12,403 bases of DNA from an uncultured Oscillospiraceae bacterium (GTDB lineage: Bacteria; Bacillota; Clostridia; Oscillospirales; Oscillospiraceae), in contig CAKTVN010000027.1 in NCBI GenBank assembly GCA_934623545.1, positions 1 through 12,403 on the forward strand. Direction: 5' to 3'. Numbering within the stretch: the first letter of the stretch is position 1; every line of letters starts with the position of its first letter. The notes under the pieces were generated by a model. The model had not been told where the DNA came from, searched no databases, and worked only from the letters and a program-made list of their open reading frames with translations. Of the stretch, positions 1 through 5,998 are shown one piece after another. The position numbers and the translations under genes were made by a program.

Positions 1-300
1 ACCATGCTGTACTTCTCCGGCGGACCTCTGGTCCCGCCGTTTTTTTTCTGCCGCCTGCTGCGCCTCCTGCGCGGACTTGGCGGCTTTCTGGATGATGCGG
101 GTCTTCTCCTCCGGCAGCCGGTCCATGCCCGCGTAGGCGTCCGCGCAGATCTCCTCGATGTACGCCTCCAGCTCCTCCGCGTCGTAGCACCCCTCATATG
201 CCTCGGCATACCGGGCAGCAAGCTCCGAAATGCCGGCCTCGCCCAGCTGCTCCGCGAGATTCGCCCGCACCGTGTCCATCAGATACGGCGCGTCCTGAAG
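1..300 (-). pseudogene. 5'-truncated remnant of a probable mobile-element protein (runs off left edge)
   Basis: Read on the minus strand, the frame is open from position 300 to the window edge and is preceded directly by an in-frame TAG (303-301). The first ATG is at 279 and has no Shine-Dalgarno sequence, yet the residues before it already read like protein (a DAPYLMD segment), so I think the 5' part of the gene has been lost. The visible peptide is acidic and helical, with a segment of the type YAEAYEG...YIEEICADAYAGMD, then a basic, Lys/Ala/Gln-rich tail (QKAAKSAQEAQAAEKKRR). That Y-x3-Y-G ... EEI-x-ADAYAG pattern resembles the region after the HExxH motif in metallopeptidase-like polyvalent proteins of Firmicutes prophages and conjugative elements; this is recall, not a search. 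No HExxH is present because that region would lie upstream. It could instead be an intact small gene starting at 279, but nothing supports that start. Confidence 0.45.
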
Positions 301-310
301 CTACAGCAAA

Positions 311-339
311 GCTCCTCTGCACATGGCGCGCAGAGAAGC
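311..339 (-). terminator. Candidate terminator hairpin at the end of the accessory operon
   Basis: On the minus-strand RNA, GCUUCUCUGC pairs with GCAGAGGAGC over 10 bp across a 9-nt loop; one pair is a G-U wobble. It lies 30 bp after the stop of the nucleotidyltransferase gene and is followed by CUUUGCUGU, a poor U tract. In plus-strand RNA the wobble becomes a C-A mismatch, but the hairpin is followed by a good T run (342-347). The unbroken stem and the position favour a minus-strand terminator; the T run leaves bidirectional or plus-strand termination open. Confidence 0.4.
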
Positions 340-368
340 GATTTTTTACTTTTGTAAAGATGCTTTCT

Positions 369-989
369 CTATGCCGTCTCTGCCGCGACGCGCTGAAGGC
401 ACGCGCGGTACTGCTCATACGTATCCAGATCGGTCCAGCAGCCGGCGTCGTCGACCGGGACGGTCGTGATGGCGTCCTCGTGAAGCCGCCAGAAGCCGCG
501 CAGTCCGTCCGGTCCCTGATAGGAGCAGATGCCGGGGATGAACGCGCGATCGATGAGCGGCGGATGCTTTCGATAGCCGTCCAGCGTCGGAAATGTGATG
601 GAGGGCGCGCCGCCGGAGCGTGCGCGGCAGACCGTCAGGAAGGTCTCCTTCGTGACGACCGGCATATCGCCCGGCATCAGGAAAAAGGCGCTGCACGGCG
701 GGAGCGCCGCCGCGCCGAGCTGGATGGAGGCGAGCATATCCGTCGAGGTAAAGTCGCGGTTGTACACGGGAATGACGGTCCCGGCGAGGTAGCGGCTGCG
801 CAGGACTGCTTCGAGCTCTCTGCCGCGGTAGCCGAGCACGACGACGACCGGGCTGATGCCGCACAGGAGCATGGAATCGATCGTATTTTCAATGACCGTC
901 TTGCCGCGCAGCGGCAGAAGGGGCTTGAAGCAGCCCATCCGGCTGGAAAGCCCGGCGGCGACGATCAGTCCGCAGATGCGTTCTTCCAT
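369..989 (-). CDS. MobA/MocA-like nucleotidyltransferase (DVU_1551-type NTP transferase)
   Basis: This is a 206-residue NTP-transferase-fold protein. The N-terminal signature is AAGLSSRMG (residues 11-19) with K22 and LLPLRGKTVIE just after it, the nucleotide-binding loop of the MobA/MocA family. MPGDMP (105-110) holds the metal-binding Asp, and WTDLDT (185-190) is the usual C-terminal acidic motif. In this family MocA attaches CMP to molybdopterin to make the cytosine dinucleotide cofactor used by xanthine-oxidase-family enzymes, and Desulfovibrio MOP carries that cofactor. Given the MOP-like gene in the same cluster, CTP:molybdopterin cytidylyltransferase activity is the natural guess, but related proteins can act on other substrates. 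The start at 989 is set by GGAGGA 7 nt upstream; the frame is open further upstream but has no comparable site. It is the last gene of the run, 20 bp after the ligase gene. Confidence 0.88.
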   Translation of the reverse strand: MEERICGLIVAAGLSSRMGCFKPLLPLRGKTVIENTIDSMLLCGISPVVVVLGYRGRELEAVLRSRYLAGTVIPVYNRDFTSTDMLASIQLGAAALPPCSAFFLMPGDMPVVTKETFLTVCRARSGGAPSITFPTLDGYRKHPPLIDRAFIPGICSYQGPDGLRGFWRLHEDAITTVPVDDAGCWTDLDTYEQYRACLQRVAAETA

Positions 990-996
990 AATTGCG

Positions 997-1002
997 TCCT
1001 CC
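997..1002 (-). promoter_or_regulatory. Ribosome binding site that sets the nucleotidyltransferase start
   Basis: GGAGGA on the minus strand, 7 nt before the ATG at 989. It sits between the ligase stop (1010) and this ATG and rules out the longer open frame reaching 1064. Confidence 0.7.
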
Positions 1003-1009
1003 GTTTCTG

Positions 1010-2098
1010 TCAAAGCGCAGAGCTTTGCTCGTTTGTGTGGATGAGCGTTCGTTTTCCGCTGCAAAATGGCATATTCTCCACGAAGCGCACCGTGCAGCCG
1101 AGCTGCGCCAGCGCTTCACGCGAGGAAGTGACCGCACCGAGGATTTCTACCGTCAGTGCGCCGCCCGAAAGTTCTGCCCGATAGTCGAGAACGGCGTCGT
1201 CGCCGTAGAGCAGATCGTCCAGCGCGGCGAGAGAATAGACCGCGCTGCGGTCTTTTTTTCTGCCATAGACTGCGGCGAGCGTCCCATCAGGGTCTAGCCG
1301 CCCGAGATCGCCGGTGCGGTAGCGCAGCATCGGCATGGCTTCGCGGTCCAGCGTCGTGAGCACAAGCTCGCCGTCCGGCAGCGTCTCAAGCAGCGCGTCC
1401 GGGCGCAGACGCATCGGTCCGCCGGGCTCCGTCTGGACGGCGAGACCATAGCCGCTCTCCGTCATGCCATAGTGGTTGAGCGCGCGCGCATTCCAGCGGC
1501 GCGAGATCGTCTCAGCGAGTGCGGGGGAGACGTAGTCCGAGGAGAGCAGCGCGTTTTGAACCGGCAGCTCCGGGTGCAGCAGCGCCAGACGGCGCACCTG
1601 AGATGGGATCCCGACCAGCGTTTCGACCCGGTTTTCCAGACACCAGCGCGCGCAGTCGTCCGCGTCACGAATGGGTCCGTAGTACAGCGGCACGCCGCCG
1701 AAGCGCCGGATGCCGCGCGAAAGCAGGTCGCAGAGCCCGTCGGGATTCGTGCCCGGCATGAAGATGCCGACGCGGTTCGCGCCTGCGCAGACGGCATCCA
1801 TGCCGTGATGGAAGAAATCGACGGTCGCCTCCAGATCGCGCTCGGTAAAGAAGATGCGCTTGCGTGCGCCGGAGGTGCCGGAGGTCTCAAGGCTCACGAT
1901 GCGCCGCACGCGCGAGGGCGGGCAGCAGAGCAGCTCCGTGCTGTGCAGGAGCAGATCGTCCGCCGTGAGCATGGGAAACGCGGCGTAGTCCGCAAGCGTT
2001 TGCGGCTGCGTTTCCGGCAGCGCGGCGTAAAACCGGCTGTGTGTACGCGCATATTGCAGCGTGCGTTGCAGACGCGTCAGCGTTTTTTCCAGATCCAT
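1010..2098 (-). CDS. AMP-forming acyl-CoA ligase-like adenylating enzyme (DVU_1553-type)
   Basis: A 362-residue member of the ANL (acyl-CoA synthetase/PaaK) superfamily. Visible motifs in order are: the P-loop SLETSGTSGARK (69-80); NHYGMTESG (208-216, the A5 adenylate-binding motif); YRTGDLGRL (260-268, A7) with the hinge GRKKDR just after it (279-284); and FCSGKR near the C-terminus, whose K349 is placed like the A10 catalytic Lys. The motif set is complete, so an active adenylating enzyme is expected. At 362 residues it is shorter than PaaK-type phenylacetate-CoA ligases (about 430), mainly at the N-terminus and in the small C-terminal domain. The substrate is unknown; it may activate a carboxylate made or used by the neighbouring radical SAM/methyltransferase pair. 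The open frame extends far upstream through the methyltransferase gene, but the ATG at 2098, overlapping the methyltransferase end by 22 bp with a GGGG sequence before it, is the sensible start. Confidence 0.88.
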   Translation of the reverse strand: MDLEKTLTRLQRTLQYARTHSRFYAALPETQPQTLADYAAFPMLTADDLLLHSTELLCCPPSRVRRIVSLETSGTSGARKRIFFTERDLEATVDFFHHGMDAVCAGANRVGIFMPGTNPDGLCDLLSRGIRRFGGVPLYYGPIRDADDCARWCLENRVETLVGIPSQVRRLALLHPELPVQNALLSSDYVSPALAETISRRWNARALNHYGMTESGYGLAVQTEPGGPMRLRPDALLETLPDGELVLTTLDREAMPMLRYRTGDLGRLDPDGTLAAVYGRKKDRSAVYSLAALDDLLYGDDAVLDYRAELSGGALTVEILGAVTSSREALAQLGCTVRFVENMPFCSGKRTLIHTNEQSSAL

Positions 2099-2697
2099 AA
2101 TCCATACCCCGGCTTGACGCTGCGCAGGCAGGCGCGGTCCTCCGCGCTGAGGGCGCATTCCCCGCCGAAGAGCATCTGCTGAAGCAGATACTGGCGGAGC
2201 GACTGCGTCAGGTCGCAAAAATCGGTCAGAAGAAAATCCTGCTGAAATTCCGCCTCCAGCTGCGCTTTCGTGGATAAGCGTCCAACCAGAGCGGCGCGCG
2301 TCGCGTCCGCCGGAAGGGGCTGCTCTGCGAACAGGTCCGCGAGCAGCAGCGTCCCGCCGGGACGAAGCACACGCAGCAGCTCCGCGCGCGCAGGCTTCGG
2401 CGCGCAGAGGGAGTAGACGCACTCCATGATCGCGCAGTCGCAGCATTCATCCTCGAGCGGAAGCGCCTCTGCCGCGCCCTGAAAGACGGTCAGCCCTGCT
2501 GCGCGGCAGAGCCCGACGCGGTCAACATCCGGCTCGACACCGGCGGCGCGGAAGCCATGCGCGGTCAGCTCCGCGAGCAAAATTCCTGTGCCGCTGCCGA
2601 TCTCGACGATCCGCTCGCCGGGCGTCAGATACGAAAGCAGCAGCTCCGGCGGGCAGGGGCTCAGCTTTCCGGCATGGCAGTAAGATAATTCGCGCAA
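2077..2697 (-). CDS. trsM: Class I SAM-dependent methyltransferase (DVU_1556-type)
   Basis: A 206-residue Rossmann methyltransferase. Motif I is VEIGSGTG (31-38) with the acidic residue ending strand 2 in GVEPD (53-57); the motif IV region reads CDCAIMECVYSL (87-98), and LRVLRPGGTLLLADLF (108-123) is the conserved strand 5 block. Cysteines cluster at 85, 86, 88, 93 and 98, near the expected active-site face, which is unusual and suggests a thiol or metalloid substrate or a metal. I chose a TTG start at 2697 because AAGGTGAG precedes it; the alternative ATG at 2739 would overlap the radical SAM gene by 79 bp with no good ribosome binding site. Even so the two genes overlap by 37 bp, suggesting translational coupling. 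The acceptor is unknown. The symbol follows my memory of public family naming for this gene pair and should be treated as provisional. Confidence 0.85.
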   Translation of the reverse strand: MRELSYCHAGKLSPCPPELLLSYLTPGERIVEIGSGTGILLAELTAHGFRAAGVEPDVDRVGLCRAAGLTVFQGAAEALPLEDECCDCAIMECVYSLCAPKPARAELLRVLRPGGTLLLADLFAEQPLPADATRAALVGRLSTKAQLEAEFQQDFLLTDFCDLTQSLRQYLLQQMLFGGECALSAEDRACLRSVKPGYGLWIWKKR

Positions 2698-3950
2698 AAC
2701 GGTCTCACCTTTCCATCGTGATAAACGTGCAGGCTGCATCGGCGCAGCCGCTCAATGTCCAAGTTTTCCGCATCCTGAAATGCCATCGCTGTGAGCGTGA
2801 GGCTCCTCTGACGCATCATGCGGATAAAGTCCTCAAAGCCACCCTCCGAAGTGCTTTCGGCTTCGTCGCGCCGCTCCCAGCGGCGGGCGACATAGGCGCG
2901 GTTCTGCGCCGCAGTCGTGTCGCAGCCGGACGACGCTTCCCGCCGCAGCGGGCGGATGCCGCCGTGCGGCTCGACGAGCAGCTGCGCGTGAAAGCCGCAC
3001 ATGGGATGGTCGCAGCGGGAGGGGAGGAAGCAGTCGGCGGGTAGACCGGTCTGCTCGCAGAGCATCCAGATCAGCTCGTCGAGCGTGATGCGTTCGGCAG
3101 GGTCTGGGCGCTTCGGGATGCGCCCGAAATAGGAGACCGGCTGGAGGTGTACCCCGCGCACGGCGGGGACATTTTCCGCGGCAAAGCGCAGCAGTGCGCC
3201 GAGTTGGTCGTCATTGACGCCGCGCACAACGGTCGGCACCAGCGTGACGCCCATTTTCAGCGCGTCGCAGACGGCGATGGCGCGCTTTTTAAGCTCCAGA
3301 AGCGGGCGGGCGCGGAGCGCTTCATAAACGGCGTCGTCCAGAGCGTCAAATTGCAGGAAGATGATGCTGACGCCCGCGTCGCGAAGCGCCCGCGCATAGT
3401 CCGGCTCCTGCGCGAGGCGAATGCCGTTGGTGTTGAGCTGGATGTGCTCGCACCCGAGCGAGCGGGCGTAGCGTGCCAGCTCCGGCAGATCGTCGCGCAT
3501 GGTCGGCTCGCCGCCGGAAAGCTGCAAAAGCGGCTTGCCGCAGCGTTTCATAAGGTCAGCGACCGCCGATTTGAGCGATTCCAGAGACGGCTGCGCATCA
3601 CGCTCGGCTCCGTGCGCGAAGCAGAAGCTGCACCGGAGGTTGCAGCGGTTCGTGACCTCCAGCAGCGAGCAGCAGGTCGCGCGCTGATGCTCCGCGCATA
3701 GCCCGCACGCGCCGGGGCAGGAAAGCCCTTCATCTGGCGCAAGCTCCTTCGCGCCGGAGACCCATGCGCCGTAATCGAGCTTTCCGCGCCAGAGCGGGAC
3801 GCGGAAGGCGCCGTGCTCCGGACAGCGCTTTTCCATCCATATCTCCGCGCCGGTTTGGACGAGCGCGGCGGGGATGGGCGCGAGGCAGACCGGGCAGACC
3901 GAGCGCGTCCGGCGCACGACCGGGTCAGTCTTCATCGTGGGGATGCTCAT
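2661..3950 (-). CDS. trsS: Radical SAM protein with N-terminal cysteine knuckle (TrsS-like)
   Basis: A 429-residue radical SAM enzyme. The cluster motif is CNLRCSFC (C103, C107, C110), followed by LSGGEPT (144-150) for SAM binding and LNTNG (172-176). Before the barrel is an extra module: CPVC (19-22) with CPEHG (43-47), a rubredoxin-like knuckle, then C78, C82, C85 and a C93-C94 pair. After the barrel come CDHPMC (313-318) and a C-terminal block with C405 and C419 (KVRPFCANYL), suggesting one or two auxiliary Fe-S clusters. This plan is shared with MJ0619/Tes-type radical SAM enzymes. I recall a radical SAM (seleno)protein family named TrsS in this context; this copy has no in-frame TGA, so it is the all-cysteine form. 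The ATG at 3950 is preferred (GAGGG 5 nt upstream) over a GTG at 3983 and an ATG at 3935. It overlaps the NifX-like gene by 26 bp. The substrate is unknown. Confidence 0.88.
   Translation of the reverse strand: MSIPTMKTDPVVRRTRSVCPVCLAPIPAALVQTGAEIWMEKRCPEHGAFRVPLWRGKLDYGAWVSGAKELAPDEGLSCPGACGLCAEHQRATCCSLLEVTNRCNLRCSFCFAHGAERDAQPSLESLKSAVADLMKRCGKPLLQLSGGEPTMRDDLPELARYARSLGCEHIQLNTNGIRLAQEPDYARALRDAGVSIIFLQFDALDDAVYEALRARPLLELKKRAIAVCDALKMGVTLVPTVVRGVNDDQLGALLRFAAENVPAVRGVHLQPVSYFGRIPKRPDPAERITLDELIWMLCEQTGLPADCFLPSRCDHPMCGFHAQLLVEPHGGIRPLRREASSGCDTTAAQNRAYVARRWERRDEAESTSEGGFEDFIRMMRQRSLTLTAMAFQDAENLDIERLRRCSLHVYHDGKVRPFCANYLTAMPES
2704..2711 (-). promoter_or_regulatory. Ribosome binding site supporting a TTG start of the methyltransferase
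   Basis: AAGGTGAG on the minus strand, 6 nt before the TTG at 2697. The upstream ATG at 2739 has only a weak GAGCGG well upstream. The site lies inside the 3' end of the radical SAM gene. Confidence 0.5.
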
Positions 3951-4317
3951 GGCAGCCCTCGCCGGAGTGGCAGCCGGTCCCACCGATGAAATCCGGGATC
4001 ATATCCAGCTCGTATGCCTCCATTTTGGCGATCGCCTCCTGCGCACGCAGCCCGGCGGCAAGATAGCGGGTGACGCAGCCCTGATCGGCAAGAATGATGA
4101 AGGGCGACTCCTCGATCGGACCGCAGAGGACGGCTTCACATTCCTCCTCGACGATACGCAGCGCGAGCGCCTCATCGTCGAGACAGTCGCGCGCGACGTC
4201 GCAGACGAGCGTGCTCTCGCCGCCTTCGTCCGGTACATCATAAATTTGAAGCCGTTTTGCCGCGGAAAAATCCTCGGCGACGACTGGCTCCTGCGCGAGC
4301 ATGACGGCAATTTTCAT
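3925..4317 (-). CDS. NifX/NifB-type iron-molybdenum cofactor-binding family protein
   Basis: A 130-residue protein beginning MKIAVMLAQEP, with the fold pattern of the dinitrogenase FeMo-cofactor-binding family (NifX, NafY and the NifB C-terminal domain): a first strand, then AEDFSAAKRLQIYDV (14-28), a middle CEAVLCGPIEES (60-71), then a helix rich in Ala and Glu. Family members hold or carry metal clusters. The C-terminus adds a short metal-binding-looking tail, IGGTGCHSGEGCHEHPHDED, with C116, H117, C122, H123, H125 and H127. The start at 4317 is fixed by AGGAGG and by an ATGA overlap with the upstream gene; the longer frame to 4365 is inside that gene. No nitrogenase genes are present, so its likely role here is carrying a cluster or metal for the molybdenum hydroxylase or its accessory enzymes. 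That role is inference. Confidence 0.82.
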   Translation of the reverse strand: MKIAVMLAQEPVVAEDFSAAKRLQIYDVPDEGGESTLVCDVARDCLDDEALALRIVEEECEAVLCGPIEESPFIILADQGCVTRYLAAGLRAQEAIAKMEAYELDMIPDFIGGTGCHSGEGCHEHPHDED

Positions 4318-4715
4318 GGTGTTTCCTCCTGATAAAGTCCGTATTCGCGCAGCAGGGCGAGGCATTTCTCACCGACCGCGTCGATGAGCGCCGGGCAGAG
4401 CGTGCGCTTGCGCCGCAGCCCGGCGGAGATGTCCTCGCAGCTGACGGAGCCATATTCCATGCCGTAGGTCTCGTCGAACCAGGCGGTCAGCTCCGGGATC
4501 ATTTCCTCGCAGGCCTTGCGCTTGTCAAACATGGCGAGCAGCATCGTCCCGCCGCTCAGCGCGCCGCAGGTCATGCGGCTCCAAAGTCCGTTGCAGAGCG
4601 CGGCGCTCGCGTTCGCAAACGGCTCGTTTTCCTCTCCGCGCAGCTGTAAGCCCAGGCGGACAAGCGCCTCGGCGCAGCAGCTTCCGGTGGCGAGAAAGCG
4701 TTTGAGATCGTCCAT
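4314..4715 (-). CDS. C_GCAxxG_C_C family redox protein (DVU_1555-type)
   Basis: A 133-residue protein of the C_GCAxxG_C_C family. GSCCAEA (11-17) gives the first cysteine (C13/C14), C50-GALSGG (50-56) is the GCAxxG-type core, and C93 (SCEDI) and C107 (LCPAL) are the two trailing cysteines; C41 and C118 are extra. The family is usually found beside redox or metal genes and is thought to bind a metal or use reactive cysteines; its biochemical role is not settled. The start is clear: AGGAGG precedes the ATG at 4715, and the GTPase stop codon (4727-4725) is fused to that site as TGAGGAGG. The 3' end overlaps the NifX-like gene as ATGA, so the two are probably translated as a coupled pair. Confidence 0.88.
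   Translation of the reverse strand: MDDLKRFLATGSCCAEALVRLGLQLRGEENEPFANASAALCNGLWSRMTCGALSGGTMLLAMFDKRKACEEMIPELTAWFDETYGMEYGSVSCEDISAGLRRKRTLCPALIDAVGEKCLALLREYGLYQEETP
4325..4330 (-). promoter_or_regulatory. Ribosome binding site of the NifX-like gene
   Basis: AGGAGG on the minus strand, 7 nt before the ATG at 4317, inside the last codons of the C_GCAxxG_C_C gene. It decides against the longer frame starting at 4365. Confidence 0.7.
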
Positions 4716-4724
4716 AATTCCTCC

Positions 4725-5816
4725 TCAAAGCCGCCCGGGACCGGCGGCGTCAAAGCATTCGGTCATATAGGTCGTCACGGCGAGCTGGTATTGCTGCGCC
4801 GTTTCGGCGATCGCCTCGTCCATCGCGCGGTTGAGCGCGGCGGAGGGGCAGACAGCGCTGGTGTTGATGACGACCGGCAGCGTCGTCGCCGGTGCATCCA
4901 GCGCGTGGTCGAGCGTGAGACCTCCGCTGCTTCCGACGGCGGAGAGCTTGCCGTAGCTTCCGTCCGGCCCCATCGCAAAGAGCTTCAGATGCGGCGTGTG
5001 TCCGCCTGCGGCGCAGATGTTTTTGCGGATCGCTTCGGCGAGATCGCGCAGGTAGGCGTTGCCGTCAAAGGTGTTGCAGCAGACCTCGACATAGAACTGC
5101 CGCCCGTACTGCGCCATTTTCCCCATCGCGGCGCAGAAATCCGGTCCGCCGTAGGCGAGGTCCGGGTGCAGGAGCCTGCTCGTGTGCGCGAGAATATAGT
5201 CCGCAAAGTCCGCGACGCCCGCGCCGGTCTTGGCGCTGACGGCGAACACGGCGGCGTCCTTCCAGCCCTCGCGCAGGAACGAAAGCGCGTCGTCGCGCTC
5301 GGCATCGTCCATGAGGTCCGATTTGTTCAGCAGAATGACCTCCGCCTCGTCGAGCTGACGGCGGAAGATGTAGAGCAGCTCCTCGGGATATTCGCCCATG
5401 CCGGTTTGAAGCTGCCGGACGCAGCGAAGGTCCGTGACGGCGGTGAAGGGCAGCAACGTAAACTCGTTCGGATAGTGCTCGTTCAGCTTGTGATAGACGT
5501 GCTCCAGCGCGCCGACGCCAAAGCCGGGGATGTCGCTCATCGCGACGGCGTGCCCCTCACTTTCCAGCACGCGCCGCAGCCGGTCGACCAGATTTTCGGT
5601 CTGATAGCAGATGCACGCGCCGGACAGCTCCGTCGCGTCACAGCCGCAGGCTTTGCTGTAATAGGTGTCAACAAAGCCGCGCGCGCCGAGATCGTTCGAG
5701 ATCGTAGCGGCGGGCAGCCCGCGTGCTTCCAGCTCCTTCGAGAGCGTGATCATCATGCTGGTCTTGCCGCTGCCGAGAAAGCCGCTGAATACAAGAAAGC
5801 CGTTTTTCATCCTCAT
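4725..5816 (-). CDS. CobW/HypB-like SIMIBI-class GTPase, probable metallochaperone or maturation GTPase
   Basis: A 363-residue P-loop protein. The Walker A is GFLGSGKT (12-19), identical in form to CobW family members. ISNDLGARGFVDT (39-51) is the switch region and SGACICYQT (65-73) carries the CxC metal site seen as GCxCC in CobW/COG0523 proteins. SDIPGFG (94-100) is Walker B-like and NKSDL (164-168) is the guanine-specificity motif. Thus nucleotide binding, GTP preference and a likely Zn or other metal site are all visible. The C-terminal third (about 220-363) has scattered cysteines and histidines (C247/C248, C268, H273, H276) and does not match the CobW C-terminal domain by eye. It overlaps the small ribbon gene by ATGA, with GGAGG 4 nt before the start. 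Relatives insert metals into enzymes or feed cofactor synthesis, so a maturation role for the MOP-like enzyme or its helpers is inferred. Confidence 0.85.
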   Translation of the reverse strand: MRMKNGFLVFSGFLGSGKTSMMITLSKELEARGLPAATISNDLGARGFVDTYYSKACGCDATELSGACICYQTENLVDRLRRVLESEGHAVAMSDIPGFGVGALEHVYHKLNEHYPNEFTLLPFTAVTDLRCVRQLQTGMGEYPEELLYIFRRQLDEAEVILLNKSDLMDDAERDDALSFLREGWKDAAVFAVSAKTGAGVADFADYILAHTSRLLHPDLAYGGPDFCAAMGKMAQYGRQFYVEVCCNTFDGNAYLRDLAEAIRKNICAAGGHTPHLKLFAMGPDGSYGKLSAVGSSGGLTLDHALDAPATTLPVVINTSAVCPSAALNRAMDEAIAETAQQYQLAVTTYMTECFDAAGPGRL

Positions 5817-5998
5817 TTATCCTCCACCTCGACCTCTGCGTCGTGCATCCGTCCACGGACCAGCTCCTCGTCCAGATAGACCTGACCGCAGACCGGGCAG
5901 CAGGGGAGATCCTCATAAACCTCGTATTTCAGATATTGAAAGGTCACCTTTCTGGGCTCCAGCGGGACCTTGCACTTTGCGCAGATCAGCTTTCGCAT
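5813..5998 (-). CDS. Small cysteine-ribbon redox protein (DVU_1557-type)
   Basis: A 61-residue protein with two cysteine knuckles: CAKC (C6, C9) and CCPVC (C33, C34, C37), giving a four-cysteine Zn-ribbon or rubredoxin-like metal site with one spare cysteine. The C-terminus (DAEVEVEDK) is acidic. The layout resembles YgiT-type zinc ribbons, but no DNA-binding domain follows, and I recall a DVU_1557 family redox protein in the equivalent Desulfovibrio locus. It begins inside the last codons of the Fe-S oxidoreductase gene (13-bp overlap) and ends in an ATGA overlap with the GTPase. A small electron carrier or a cluster/metal shuttle are both possible; the sequence does not tell which. Confidence 0.82.
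   Translation of the reverse strand: MRKLICAKCKVPLEPRKVTFQYLKYEVYEDLPCCPVCGQVYLDEELVRGRMHDAEVEVEDK

Noticed and set aside
311..350. Plus-strand terminator with T run
   Set aside because: There is no plus-strand gene to terminate, and the stem has a C-A mismatch in that orientation; I kept the minus-strand reading at modest confidence and noted the T run there.
198..1184. Plus-strand open frame of 328 residues opposite the nucleotidyltransferase
   Set aside because: It crosses the operon end and the candidate terminator and has no recognisable motif; the minus-strand frame carries the MobA/MocA signature.
2099..2446. N-terminal extension of the adenylating enzyme frame to 2446
   Set aside because: It would overlap most of the methyltransferase gene; the extension is Arg/Ala-rich and family-like sequence starts at the ATG at 2098.
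2623..2663. Possible selenocysteine readthrough of the TGA ending the radical SAM gene (12 more residues, including Cys-Cys, before the next TGA)
   Set aside because: The family is known to me as sometimes selenium-containing, but I see only a weak CGCCGG/CCGGCG pairing downstream, TGA is the usual stop in this operon, and the extension overlaps the methyltransferase gene.
5813..5998. Reading the 61-residue protein as a YgiT-like antitoxin
   Set aside because: There is no helix-turn-helix domain and no adjacent MqsR-type toxin; the context is a redox operon.
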